Source of the DNA: Akkermansia sp.
GTDB lineage: Bacteria; Verrucomicrobiota; Verrucomicrobiia; Verrucomicrobiales; Akkermansiaceae
Assembly (NCBI GenBank): GCA_017477935.1
Contig: JAFVIC010000032.1
Coordinates: 1-46,191 of the forward strand
Reading direction: 5' to 3'
Length of the DNA: 46,191 nucleotides
Part shown: positions 8,143 to 15,454 of the stretch, piece after piece
How the letters are laid out: every line of letters begins with the position of its first letter
Numbering within the stretch: position 1 is the stretch's first letter
Notes under the pieces: generated by a model
Database searches by the model: none
Told to the model about the DNA's origin: nothing
What the model saw: the letters and a program-made list of their open reading frames with translations, nothing else
Made by a program: the position numbers and the translations under genes

Positions 8143-8574
8143 CTACCTCGCAATCTCCTCGAACCTCACGAACACGCCCGCTGGGTCCGCCCAAACCTTT
8201 ACGATGTCCTTGTAGCGCACCACGTGCCTGTCGTCGTCTATCACGCCGCACGACTCGCACAGGTCGTTGAAGGTCTTGATCCAGTTGTCGAGGTCCGGCT
8301 CATCGTCTCGGAACTCGCCCTGCTCGTGCTCGCCGCCTGTCGGCCAGCATATCTTGAGCGTCTCCGCCACCTTGCCGCGTATGGGACAGCACGCAGACGA
8401 TTCGGCCAGGCGCCGTACGTACGGCCTCATCATGTCCTCCGCCGCCTTGAGCCTGTCGGACTTGCGAATGCCGGCACGCATCTTACCGTCTCGCCTGAAC
8501 GTATACGCCTCCAGGTCGTTGTGCGTGACCGTCGGTGGCACGAACGGCAGAAAGCCCTGCACCGCGCTACCCAT
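8143..8574 (-). CDS. RusA-family Holliday junction resolvase
   Basis: A protein of 143 aa. The C-terminal part has the RusA signature: DDEPDLDNWIKTFNDLC followed by GVIDDDRHV, giving the clustered metal-binding Asp residues, then a closing beta strand (VWADPAGVFVRFEE). It resolves recombination and replication branch points before packaging. The ATG at 8574 is chosen because it overlaps the stop of the upstream gene and has AAGGGGGAGCG before it; the open frame reaches 8634 but with no site. Confidence 0.9.
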   Translation of the reverse strand: MGSAVQGFLPFVPPTVTHNDLEAYTFRRDGKMRAGIRKSDRLKAAEDMMRPYVRRLAESSACCPIRGKVAETLKICWPTGGEHEQGEFRDDEPDLDNWIKTFNDLCESCGVIDDDRHVVRYKDIVKVWADPAGVFVRFEEIAR

Positions 8575-8788
8575 CGTCGCGCTCCCCCTTCGCGATCTTG
8601 CGAATCGTGGAGCCGATGACCACGCAGTACACAACCAAAAACGCCGCCAGTGCCAGCCATCCCCACTCGCGCCCGAATCCGTATCCCACGGCGAAGCTCA
8701 CGGCGACCGACACGAGCACCGTGAGCAGTATCAGGATCAGACTCAGCGCGCCCACCATCGACTTGTCCTTATCGCTAGTCTTCTTCAT
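8567..8788 (-). CDS. Small membrane protein, two helices
   Basis: A protein of 73 aa with a charged N-terminus (MKKTSDKDKS), two hydrophobic helices (about 11-35 and 43-62) and a charged tail (RKIAKGERDDG). It overlaps both neighbours by a few bases within the early operon. Such genes near the replication region are often of unknown role; a part in superinfection control or membrane docking of replication cannot be told apart here. Confidence 0.7.
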   Translation of the reverse strand: MKKTSDKDKSMVGALSLILILLTVLVSVAVSFAVGYGFGREWGWLALAAFLVVYCVVIGSTIRKIAKGERDDG

Positions 8789-8981
8789 TCGCCTTCTCCA
8801 ATCTCATCATGTCGAAGCGGATTGCTCCAAGCACGTCATACACATTGGCGGACTGATTGAGTATTGCCTGTTGCATCGAGAAGCGTTGCTCCTCGGACCC
8901 CAGCTTGTCCAGATTGTCCGCAATCGCCTCTAGCTGTTTCATGTGAATGGTCAGCGATTGGATGAATTCTTCAAGGTTCAT
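8775..8981 (-). CDS. Hypothetical small helical protein
   Basis: A protein of 68 aa, mostly alpha-helical by pattern, no cysteine, mildly acidic. AGAGGT lies 8 bases before the ATG at 8981. I do not recognise a family. It is the first gene after the structured 230-bp gap at 8982-9211 and overlaps the small membrane protein gene downstream. Confidence 0.7.
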   Translation of the reverse strand: MNLEEFIQSLTIHMKQLEAIADNLDKLGSEEQRFSMQQAILNQSANVYDVLGAIRFDMMRLEKANEED

Positions 8982-9026
8982 GTAATACCTCTTTTGTTAT
9001 CGTATGATTTTTTACTTTCGTGCGGG

Positions 9027-9122
9027 AGCACACGTGGGGTAGCGCTACGTACGCTAGTGCTCGCACGTAAAGCGAGGGAGCTTGCGACCTCGCTTAGTGC
9101 GTAGCGCGTACCCGTGTGTGCT
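9027..9122. other. Long imperfect palindrome with nested hairpins (possible origin or structured RNA)
   Basis: Outer arms start with AGCACAC at 9027 and end with GTGTGTGCT at 9122, pairing over about 20 bp with a few mismatches (GCGCTACG against CGTAGCGC). Inside lie a perfect 8-bp stem AAGCGAGG (9070-9077) / CCTCGCTT (9088-9095) and a small GTG-CTCG-CAC hairpin. The region lies between the primase-helicase gene and RusA and codes for nothing I can see. Confidence 0.6.
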
Positions 9123-9148
9123 GTGGCTGCATTTCCCTATTTATATAG

Positions 9149-9230
9149 AGGCTCTAATGTGACATAACAGCCTTAAATAAGGCTCTAATGTGACATACAT
9201 AACAGCCTTTTTTAAGGCTCTAATGTTGTG
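9149..9230. repeat. Iteron-like repeats after the primase-helicase gene
   Basis: The unit GGCTCTAATGTGACATA appears at about 9150 and 9181, and a shortened form (AAGGCTCTAATGTTGTG) at 9214-9230 reaches into the 3' end of the primase-helicase gene. Each pair is joined by an AGCCTT-N4-AAGGCT hairpin. Repeats beside a replication gene are typical of origins or of replication control; a set of mRNA 3' hairpins is the other option. Confidence 0.6.
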
Positions 9231-11413
9231 CTTGTAAGGCGCTTAAAAGTTCGATTTTTATTGAATTTTTGCTTAGACAGCGCAAAGTGCTCTCGTATCA
9301 CAGTCGCACCTTTGGTGCTCCCGTTGAGCCAGTTTATTATTGCTCCTAAAGTGGCTGGTTCAGCGCCATAGGCTCCCCAAGGTATTGATTCGACAAATTC
9401 CTCGGTCAGTTGGACAAGCTCTTCGTCATTAAACTTGATCTTTTCGGCACTTTCAAAAGCGTCGGTGAGGGCCAAGTCTTTCAGTTCCCATTTTCGTTTC
9501 GTCGTTTCCTTGTTTCCCTCGCCTCCGGCTTCTGAGCCCTCTTTTCTTCTGTTCTCGCCCAGCACTTTGAGCGCCGCAAGTTCTCCCGTCGCATCACGAT
9601 AAAATCTCGGATACTCGAAAACGCAATCAATCGGCTTACGGTATCCAAAGCTGCGGCATTTGACCTCTGCACGATATATCGGCATATGGCTGTATCTTGC
9701 CCAAAGCTCCTCCGGCACGAACAGTGGCGAGAAGTCGATTACGGTATCCGCGTCGCGCCCGTACACGCCTGAGCCGCTCATGCGGTCGATTGCTTTGCGA
9801 TTTCCCGTCGCACCCTTCGGGTGATGATGTGCATAAATGACGGCACTCCCACATGACTGTGCAATCATGTCGAGCGTGTTTGTGAACCTTGCAACTGACT
9901 TGGCGTCGTTGTCGTCGCCGCCGTTGACCTTGTAAATCGGGTCGATGATGATGGCTGCGAACGTGCCTTTTGGACCGTATTTGAGCACCCTACGGATGAT
10001 CGTCTGGGCAATGTCCCAAAGCAGGTCAGCGCGACCCTTCATCGGCATGTGGACGAAGTTTCGGTTTACCTTCATGAGCTTGTTTTGTGCGTCAGGGTCA
10101 ATAGCTTCTGAGCGCATCTCCCACACTTCGTTAAGACGATTCCTGAAGTCACGCTCATCTAGCTCAAGGTTGATGTAGTAGACTTTGCCCTCGGCGCACT
10201 GCATTCCAAGCCACTCACCGCCAACGCATATCGCTTGCGCGAGATCGATTAGCGTGGTTGACTTTCCCATTTTCGAGTCGCCGACAAGAATCATCTTTGA
10301 GTATTTTCGTAGTATGCAGTCGTATTCGGTAAGTCCTATGAGCATCGGGTTTAGTTCGACCGGATCGCCAATCCCACCGACAATCTCATCCGGCAGATCG
10401 TCCTCGGACTCCTCCGCCCACTTCTTCCATGCGTCCCAGCTCTCGGCGCCTATCTCGGTCGCAAGCAATATCTGCCTGCGCCCGCGTCTGGTCACGCCTG
10501 GCATGCGCGATAGCCTGGAGGCGTTCTTGTTGTTCTTGTCCGTCACGAAACCGTGGCGGTCGCAGTAGTCGTAGAGCCACCTCACGCGCTTGCGGTACTC
10601 GGTCATGTCCTTGGCATCCACACGAACGATTGCATGCACGCTCTTGCCGGCAGACGAAACGACGGCCACGCATGGCAGATTTAGGTCCTTTATCGCTGGA
10701 AGCTGCTTGTCCATGTCAAGCACGTCGGACTCGACCAACGCATAGCGGTATGCGGTCACGTTGGAGTTGTCCACGCCCTCGCCGTCGAGCGGATTGAAGC
10801 GTATCCACGCGCCCGCGTCCTCCTCCCACTGCCCGAGCGTGAGCGCAACGTCGTGGTAGCGCGTGAGCTCGTCTTTTATCTCGCGGGCCCGCCTCGTGTA
10901 GCTGCCCTTGGACGGTAGCCACTTGGTCTCGCCCGCGCGCTGCCAAGCGTCGCACACGTAGCCCACGATATCGTCATCGTCAAAGAGCGTGTCGATGTAC
11001 TCGTACAGCATGCCGGCTGGATCCCACTCGCTGCCGTCGTCGGCATCCATGACGGGCATAGATGCTGCCTCGGTCGCGTCTGGGCCGCTGTCGGCCACAT
11101 AGCCAACATCGTCCCAGTCGAAGACCTGCGTGTTGTCCGCAATCGGCTGCCGCCACCCGCGCTGCTCTGCCATGTGGATGATGGTGCCGCTGGACACCTT
11201 TTCGTCGCCGTTGCCGAAACCGTCCCACTTGCGCTTGCACTCGCCCTCGTGGTAGCGCCCTGGATCGCGCCGGCTCCACTCGTCCCAATCGGTCCAGTCG
11301 TAGCCGCTCTCGTGCAGCGCCATGCCGCAATCCACCCAATCCTGGTAGTCGAGCGTGGACGGGTCGATTGCGGCAAGCGCGTCAAGCAGGTGGGCGTGCT
11401 CGTCCCTACTCAT
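9212..11413 (-). CDS. Primase-helicase fusion (PriCT-like, AEP-like, RecA-fold helicase)
   Basis: A protein of 733 aa. Residues 12-75 look like a primase C-terminal type-2 (PriCT-2) helical domain (WVDCGMALHESGYDWTDW). Residues about 150-320 resemble a small archaeo-eukaryotic primase-like region (SSAGKSVHAIVRVDA, NKNASRLSRMPGVTRR). Residues 370-600 are a RecA-fold helicase with Walker A VGDSKMGKST at 377-386, Walker B AAIIIDPIY around Asp491, and a YAHHHPKG motif. Together they would unwind DNA and prime synthesis at the phage fork. Residues 92-109 carry a peptide also found at the start of the DUF669 protein. The gene overlaps its upstream neighbour by 8 bases and has iterons at its 3' end. 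Confidence 0.85.
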   Translation of the reverse strand: MSRDEHAHLLDALAAIDPSTLDYQDWVDCGMALHESGYDWTDWDEWSRRDPGRYHEGECKRKWDGFGNGDEKVSSGTIIHMAEQRGWRQPIADNTQVFDWDDVGYVADSGPDATEAASMPVMDADDGSEWDPAGMLYEYIDTLFDDDDIVGYVCDAWQRAGETKWLPSKGSYTRRAREIKDELTRYHDVALTLGQWEEDAGAWIRFNPLDGEGVDNSNVTAYRYALVESDVLDMDKQLPAIKDLNLPCVAVVSSAGKSVHAIVRVDAKDMTEYRKRVRWLYDYCDRHGFVTDKNNKNASRLSRMPGVTRRGRRQILLATEIGAESWDAWKKWAEESEDDLPDEIVGGIGDPVELNPMLIGLTEYDCILRKYSKMILVGDSKMGKSTTLIDLAQAICVGGEWLGMQCAEGKVYYINLELDERDFRNRLNEVWEMRSEAIDPDAQNKLMKVNRNFVHMPMKGRADLLWDIAQTIIRRVLKYGPKGTFAAIIIDPIYKVNGGDDNDAKSVARFTNTLDMIAQSCGSAVIYAHHHPKGATGNRKAIDRMSGSGVYGRDADTVIDFSPLFVPEELWARYSHMPIYRAEVKCRSFGYRKPIDCVFEYPRFYRDATGELAALKVLGENRRKEGSEAGGEGNKETTKRKWELKDLALTDAFESAEKIKFNDEELVQLTEEFVESIPWGAYGAEPATLGAIINWLNGSTKGATVIREHFALSKQKFNKNRTFKRLTSTTLEP

Positions 11414-12653
11414 CGAGTATCTCCCGTATCGCGTCTAGCTTCTCTTCTAGCGTATATATGTGCTTATGCATCATACAAACAAGTTGTACGGTTGCCTTTG
11501 CCACGGTATCGTCATCGTATGTAGACAGCTCCAAATCGTGCTGGACCCCAGTGTGCTCGGCAATCTTTCGCAATGACTTTCGCAGCTTGTCGCGCTCTCC
11601 CTCAAGCTGTATGGCACGCATCTTATGGCATCCAACCTCATTGCAAAGAGATGTCATCGCTTTGTCGAATCGCTCGTCTATGCGGTCGGCGATGGCGATG
11701 AGCTTGTATCCCTCTTCGGTCAGTTGTGTTTCTGACTCACTGTCTGGCAGAGTCGTGTATACCGTGCGCTTTGTCATGCGGTCGCTTACGAAACTCCGCA
11801 GCTCGTCGGTAATATCTGGCGCGCCTGGTTGCCCGGGCTCGCCGCGAGGTCCATTTACCTCCTCCGATTGCGATTGCCCATCACGATGATCGCAACCAGC
11901 AGCACAAGCGAAACCACGCACGATATCTGATGCAGGCTCATCATGCACGCCCCCCAAAAGCTCGATTATGTGCTCACGCAGACCTTCGCAGCTCTCGCCG
12001 GTCCAGCCTGTGGCGCACGGATAGATTGCGTATGCGAGCCTGGATAGCATCGTGTGGCTATCACCGTCGAGCATCACGCGCCTGAGCTTGTGGCACACGG
12101 CCCGGTGCTCGGCATCCATGGATCGTTGGCCATCCTCGTAGCCGCGGTGGTACTCGGCCTTGCGAATGTGCTGAATTCTCTGCTCTACCGCTTCGCCATA
12201 TGCTTCAAGCGCTCCCAAGGTTAGCGTCTCGACCCATACATTAGGGTCGTTCTCACAATTGGTCTTGATTCGCTCTCGTAGTATTTCGTAAGACTCGCTG
12301 CAAGACTCGTTGTAGACAGGCGTTGACCTCAAACGCACAATCTCCGTACGCATTTGCTCTATCTCATGGTCATGGGCATCTTTAACGGCGTTGATGTATG
12401 GTATTACGTCCTTGTTGTTGGTCGCATGCTGCCATCGAAACTCCCACAGCGCCTCGATTGCCCCATCGAACGTGTCTGGCTTGGCACCTCGAAGCCTTTG
12501 TGGGTCACGCGCTTGAGCAAGTGCAAGGTCGTAAGTATGACGTGTCAGCTCCATCTCGTGCTCATGCGCCTTTTGCAGGCGATTGCACATCTTGTCACTT
12601 AAAAGACGATATTTATGTACCGTCACCATCGCGCTCTCGAAGCTCTCGCTCAT
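11406..12653 (-). CDS. Unknown helical protein with a short collagen-like insert
   Basis: A protein of 415 aa from the ATG at 12653, which overlaps the previous stop as ATGA; the frame runs on upstream to 12851 but inside another gene. It is largely helical with many charged residues and scattered Cys. Near residue 270 it has GPRGEPGQPGAPDI, a short Gly-X-Y run that splits the protein into two helical halves. The second half ends in a coiled-coil-like stretch. I recognise no family. It lies directly before the primase-helicase gene in the early operon. Confidence 0.7.
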   Translation of the reverse strand: MSESFESAMVTVHKYRLLSDKMCNRLQKAHEHEMELTRHTYDLALAQARDPQRLRGAKPDTFDGAIEALWEFRWQHATNNKDVIPYINAVKDAHDHEIEQMRTEIVRLRSTPVYNESCSESYEILRERIKTNCENDPNVWVETLTLGALEAYGEAVEQRIQHIRKAEYHRGYEDGQRSMDAEHRAVCHKLRRVMLDGDSHTMLSRLAYAIYPCATGWTGESCEGLREHIIELLGGVHDEPASDIVRGFACAAGCDHRDGQSQSEEVNGPRGEPGQPGAPDITDELRSFVSDRMTKRTVYTTLPDSESETQLTEEGYKLIAIADRIDERFDKAMTSLCNEVGCHKMRAIQLEGERDKLRKSLRKIAEHTGVQHDLELSTYDDDTVAKATVQLVCMMHKHIYTLEEKLDAIREILDE

Positions 12654-12886
12654 ATGTCCTCCATCTCGCCCGTCTCGAAGTTGTATCGCTGTCTCTTCGC
12701 GCGGCTTTTGTGGCCGCAGTGCTCGCAGGTGATTTCCTCGCCGCGTGCCATCGCCCAAAAGTCGAAGTGATGCTCCTTTCCACACGCCTCGCACTTGCAA
12801 TGGACAATGAACTCCTCTGCCTCGGGCTCGTCGGCACCTATTGCCGTCCATGGTGTGCCGTCCTGTAGGCGTCCTCCGCTAGGCAT
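12650..12886 (-). CDS. Zinc-ribbon protein
   Basis: A protein of 78 aa with two CxxC knuckles (CKCEACG and CEHCGHKS) 20 residues apart and a His pair between them, as in a zinc ribbon. The start has GAGGTG a few bases upstream and overlaps the preceding gene by 8 bases. It is one of six or more tiny cysteine-rich proteins in the 12.6-15.2 kb cluster. The role is unknown; zinc ribbons may bind nucleic acid or proteins. Confidence 0.75.
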   Translation of the reverse strand: MPSGGRLQDGTPWTAIGADEPEAEEFIVHCKCEACGKEHHFDFWAMARGEEITCEHCGHKSRAKRQRYNFETGEMEDI

Positions 12887-13142
12887 CTTTCACCTCGATT
12901 CCAAGCTCTTCCATAGCCTTCGAGATGTATAGCTTGTCGGCGAACGTACATCTCTTGCCCTGTATGCATGTCGAGCGCATCCTAATGACTAGCTCACGTA
13001 GCTTGTCGTTCTCGGCAAGTATCTCTGTAATGTGCTCCGTGATTCGCTTTTCCTCTTCGCTCGTCAGTACGACAAAATCATGCTTGACACGAACCGTTAT
13101 GCCTCCATCATCTGGGTTTTTGGTCAGCTCGAACGGGTTCAT
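12879..13142 (-). CDS. Hypothetical helical protein
   Basis: A protein of 87 aa from the ATG at 13142, which shares bases with the previous stop (ATGA). The middle is coiled-coil-like (EEEKRITEHITEILAENDKL). It ends with ADKLYISKAMEELGIEVKD, close in pattern to the C-terminus of its upstream neighbour (ERAMRECGIEVDE), and both have two Cys near the C-terminal third, so the two genes are probably distant copies. Function unknown. Confidence 0.7.
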   Translation of the reverse strand: MNPFELTKNPDDGGITVRVKHDFVVLTSEEEKRITEHITEILAENDKLRELVIRMRSTCIQGKRCTFADKLYISKAMEELGIEVKDA

Positions 13143-13447
13143 TCGTCTACCTCGATTCCGCATTCGCGCATTGCCCTCTCGCACCTACCTATCGCACTGC
13201 CGCGAATCGGGCAGTCGTCGCATGCGCCCTTGTTCCATTGCTTGTCGTTGCACCAATGCAGGCCACGCACCAGCTCCCGCAGCTTGGCGTTCTCACAGCT
13301 CAATCGGTCTACCGTACGCCATGCGTATGTAGTGTCGCGCAGTTTGGCGTTCTCGTCCTCAAGCTCCACGATTCGCTCGGCCAACTCCATGCGGTCTTGC
13401 GTGCTGTAGGTTATGTCGTGGATGCGCTTGCGCTGTTCGTCGGTCAT
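13139..13447 (-). CDS. Hypothetical coiled-coil protein, relative of the next gene
   Basis: A protein of 102 aa from the ATG at 13447 (ATGA overlap). A leucine-rich coiled coil (ELEDENAKLRDTTYAW, ENAKLRELVRGL) is followed by a Cys cluster (CNDKQWNKGACDDCPIRG) and the ending AMRECGIEVDE. The arrangement coiled coil, Cys cluster, IEV ending matches the 12879-13142 product. I do not recognise the family. Confidence 0.7.
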   Translation of the reverse strand: MTDEQRKRIHDITYSTQDRMELAERIVELEDENAKLRDTTYAWRTVDRLSCENAKLRELVRGLHWCNDKQWNKGACDDCPIRGSAIGRCERAMRECGIEVDE

Positions 13448-13794
13448 GATTCGTCCTCCAATAGCCTCGCCCCGCAGTGGTGGCAAAACCGGTTGTTGTA
13501 GCCGATGGGAGTGCCGCACTCGCTGCATTCCACGTGGCCGATTCGCAGGTGGTCCTTGCGTGGTACGTTGACCTTCTTGGCGGTATGCGTCGCACGCTTG
13601 ATTGCGTCGATGAACTCGTTCGGAGTAAACGTGTACTCATTGCTGCCTTTGACCAAGACGATGTTTTCAAAGCGACCGTAATATGATTCGAGAGATTCAT
13701 CGTTGTTAAGGTATATATACAAGGAGAACTTACGGATGGTACTGCCGATGGTATTGAGGTCTTTGATGTCAGCCGTGGAATACTGCTCGTCCAT
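13444..13794 (-). CDS. Hypothetical protein with C-terminal zinc ribbon
   Basis: A protein of 116 aa from the ATG at 13794, which shares its first base with the preceding stop and has AGGTGAG upstream. The first 80 residues look alpha/beta with FSLYIYLNNDESLESYYGRF; the end carries CSECGTPIGYNNRFCHHCG, a clear two-knuckle zinc ribbon. The alternative start upstream at 13890 lies inside the neighbouring gene. Function unknown. Confidence 0.75.
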   Translation of the reverse strand: MDEQYSTADIKDLNTIGSTIRKFSLYIYLNNDESLESYYGRFENIVLVKGSNEYTFTPNEFIDAIKRATHTAKKVNVPRKDHLRIGHVECSECGTPIGYNNRFCHHCGARLLEDES

Positions 13795-13807
13795 CACTCG
13801 CTCACCT
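13788..13807 (-). repeat. Duplicated translation start region, copy 1
   Basis: The 20 bases AGGTGAGCGAGTGATGGACG (minus strand) recur exactly at 13973-13992. Both copies hold a ribosome site and the ATG of a separate gene, so a start region was copied between adjacent small genes. Confidence 0.85.
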
Positions 13808-13979
13808 GCCTTCGTCCGTACAGCGCCACGTGATAATCGTGCGCCAGCATCGTCTCTGCATACGCCTTGCAGTGCTCGCTGACTGTACATAACACCATGA
13901 CTCGCTCCCTTGGGTCGAGGTCTGCGGCGGCATCTGCTATGTAGTCAAGCAGCTCGTCCACCGCGTTCGTCGCGTCCAT
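13794..13979 (-). CDS. Hypothetical acidic protein
   Basis: A protein of 61 aa from the ATG at 13979, set by AGGTGAG upstream; the frame is open 18 bases further. Acidic and helical (ELLDYIADAAADLDPRERVM), ending in YGRRQVSE. Its start region is a 20-base exact copy of that of the next gene. No family recognised. Confidence 0.65.
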   Translation of the reverse strand: MDATNAVDELLDYIADAAADLDPRERVMVLCTVSEHCKAYAETMLAHDYHVALYGRRQVSE

Positions 13980-13986
13980 CACTCGC

Positions 13987-14190
13987 TCACCTCTCATCTA
14001 AGGGCATGGGTATGTACTTAGTTCGCTTGCACGCCTCCCGAAAGACATCTTCGCCCCATTTCCTCTTGCAGGAAGCGCTGAAGTAACCATCACTAAAGCA
14101 GACGTTTCCGGTTGACCATTGCATTAGCTTTTTTGCGTCTGCGAGAGCTCCGTATGGGATGCCTGAACTCAAGGAACTTCTATTTGCCAT
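13987..14190 (-). CDS. Hypothetical small protein
   Basis: A protein of 67 aa from the ATG at 14190, overlapping the preceding TGA by one base. It has two Cys (NVCFSDGYFSASCKRKWGED) and a basic C-terminal third. No known family. It is part of the coupled run of tiny genes from 15.8 to 12.7 kb. Confidence 0.6.
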   Translation of the reverse strand: MANRSSLSSGIPYGALADAKKLMQWSTGNVCFSDGYFSASCKRKWGEDVFREACKRTKYIPMPLDER

Positions 14191-14504
14191 CACTTACTCC
14201 CCTCAATCGGCATGCACACGTAGCTTTCCTTGCTGGTACTCTCGTTCATCACGAGCAGCCACCACTGCTGCCCCGTCTGGCTGTCGGTGACCTTGTATGC
14301 GTGGTCGCACGCTGGCAGCCAAGCGGGCCTGTCGTACTCGGTGACACTGTGCGCGTCCAGCGGTTGTCCCGGCGCCTTGTCGTCCGCCTTGATGCGCGCG
14401 CAGCCTGTGAGCATCCACGTAAGCACCGAGAAGAGCGCCACGAACCCCACGACCCACAGCACCGCGCGAATCCGTGCGCACCTGATATCATCCTTAATCT
14501 CCAT
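14190..14504 (-). CDS. Membrane-anchored (lipobox) protein, paralogue of 15161-15454
   Basis: A protein of 104 aa from the ATG at 14504, placed by AAAGGAGG 7 bases upstream. A short basic start is followed by a hydrophobic segment ending in LTGC, a plausible lipobox. The outer part contains GQPLDAHSVTEYDRPAWLP and KVTDSQTGQQWWLL, matching GQPLDAHEIAEYDRPVWLP and KVTDRGSGKKFWLL in the gene at 15161-15454, so they are diverged copies. The soluble part resembles DUF6440-like proteins seen in Gram-positive phages. Role unknown. Confidence 0.7.
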   Translation of the reverse strand: MEIKDDIRCARIRAVLWVVGFVALFSVLTWMLTGCARIKADDKAPGQPLDAHSVTEYDRPAWLPACDHAYKVTDSQTGQQWWLLVMNESTSKESYVCMPIEGSK

Positions 14505-14530
14505 TGCCATCCTCCTTTTCGATTTCCGCC

Positions 14531-14587
14531 TTAGCTTGATTTGCAACCGCAGCACTTGAGGTTGTCGATGATGGCGTACTTATTCAT
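14531..14587 (-). CDS. 18-residue Cys-rich micropeptide (possible)
   Basis: MNKYAIIDNLKCCGCKSS, from an ATG at 14587 with AAGGAGG six bases upstream, a very strong site. It lies in the same frame as the end of the 14531-14968 reading frame. If the upstream gene is frameshifted (see that entry), this would be a free micropeptide whose ATG overlaps the true stop as ATGA, like the other junctions in the cluster. Confidence 0.45.
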   Translation of the reverse strand: MNKYAIIDNLKCCGCKSS

Positions 14588-14968
14588 TCGGCTTCCTCCT
14601 TGACTATTCGCTTTCCGCAGTTCGGGCAGTGCTTTTGCACTGGCATAGGACAATGTGATGGGTTGCCAAAAGTCGTATCCGTAGCCGTAGTGATATATCC
14701 AGGGGCCGTGGCTGCGTATCTTTTCGATAGTCAGCTTGCACGTCTCGTCATCTGCCTTCGCGTCATCAAGCAATTGCTCAATGTGGGTAATGCCGGCGTT
14801 CGCGAGCTTGTGCATGCGACTGGTCGGCGTGTTGACTGCGGTGTCGACTCGCGAGTACCAGCAGAAGTAGCCGTCGCCGGAATTGTTCGGGCCTTTTACC
14901 ATGCCAAGCTCCCAGCAGTCGCCGTTGGTGTAGACGAAGAGCTCGCCAGGCTCGTATGTCTCTGTCAT
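14531..14968 (-). CDS. Hypothetical protein, probably frameshifted near its 3' end
   Basis: As written, 145 aa from the ATG at 14968 (ATGA overlap with the previous gene). Up to YGYGYDFW the protein looks normal. After the TTTT run at 14671-14668 the neighbouring frame reads GNPSHCPMPVQKHCPNCGKR and ends KEEAE with a stop at 14584, a much better ending (zinc knuckle, ATGA junction) than the annotated one. A one-base change in the T run would join them. So this is either a recent or assembly frameshift or a programmed slip. The family is not recognised. Confidence 0.6.
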   Translation of the reverse strand: MTETYEPGELFVYTNGDCWELGMVKGPNNSGDGYFCWYSRVDTAVNTPTSRMHKLANAGITHIEQLLDDAKADDETCKLTIEKIRSHGPWIYHYGYGYDFWQPITLSYASAKALPELRKANSQGGSRMNKYAIIDNLKCCGCKSS

Positions 14969-15159
14969 TTCGCTTTGCTCCTTACCTTGTAGTCGCGCCC
15001 ACATTCACGGCATTTCAGCCAAAACCACGCGCCCTGAATCTGTTTTATTAAATGGTGTTTGTGCTCCCCGCAGTAAGGGCAGAAGGTGAAGCGTTGATAC
15101 ACCGCCTCACCCTCTGCCAGCTCCATCTGGGGACGAAAGTACGGGTCGTTCACGCCCAT
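14965..15159 (-). CDS. Zinc-ribbon protein
   Basis: A protein of 64 aa. CPYCGEHKHH and CRECGRDYK give a two-knuckle zinc ribbon (Cys pairs 21 residues apart), ending in a basic VRSKAK tail. AGGAAG precedes the ATG at 15159. Function unknown; basic zinc ribbons of this size often contact nucleic acid. Confidence 0.75.
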   Translation of the reverse strand: MGVNDPYFRPQMELAEGEAVYQRFTFCPYCGEHKHHLIKQIQGAWFWLKCRECGRDYKVRSKAK

Positions 15160-15160
15160 G

Positions 15161-15454
15161 TCATTTCGCTTCCTCCGTGACGTACGACCCGTCCGCGAAC
15201 TGCAGCAGCCAGAACTTCTTGCCGCTGCCCCTGTCGGTCACCTTCCAGCACCGCACGCAGTCCGGCAGCCACACGGGTCGGTCGTACTCGGCTATCTCGT
15301 GCGCATCCAGCGGTTGGCCGTTGACCTTGATTGCCTTGGGTTCTTCGGCGGGTCTGCTGCAGATCGCGTAGATGACGAGCATGGCATTGATGACGAGGAC
15401 CATGAGCAAGACGATCTCTATGACGAGCCGTCTTCTTTCCGTGTCTAGTGCCAT
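15161..15454 (-). CDS. Membrane-anchored protein, paralogue of 14190-14504
   Basis: A protein of 97 aa from the ATG at 15454 (AAAGGATG upstream, overlapping the preceding stop). Residues 9-31 are a membrane helix ending in IYAIC, which might also be a lipobox. The outer part GQPLDAHEIAEYDRPVWLP and KVTDRGSGKKFWLL repeats that of its relative 660 bases downstream. The frame extends to 15643 but inside another gene. Both copies point outwards; a role at the cell surface is possible but not shown. Confidence 0.7.
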   Translation of the reverse strand: MALDTERRRLVIEIVLLMVLVINAMLVIYAICSRPAEEPKAIKVNGQPLDAHEIAEYDRPVWLPDCVRCWKVTDRGSGKKFWLLQFADGSYVTEEAK

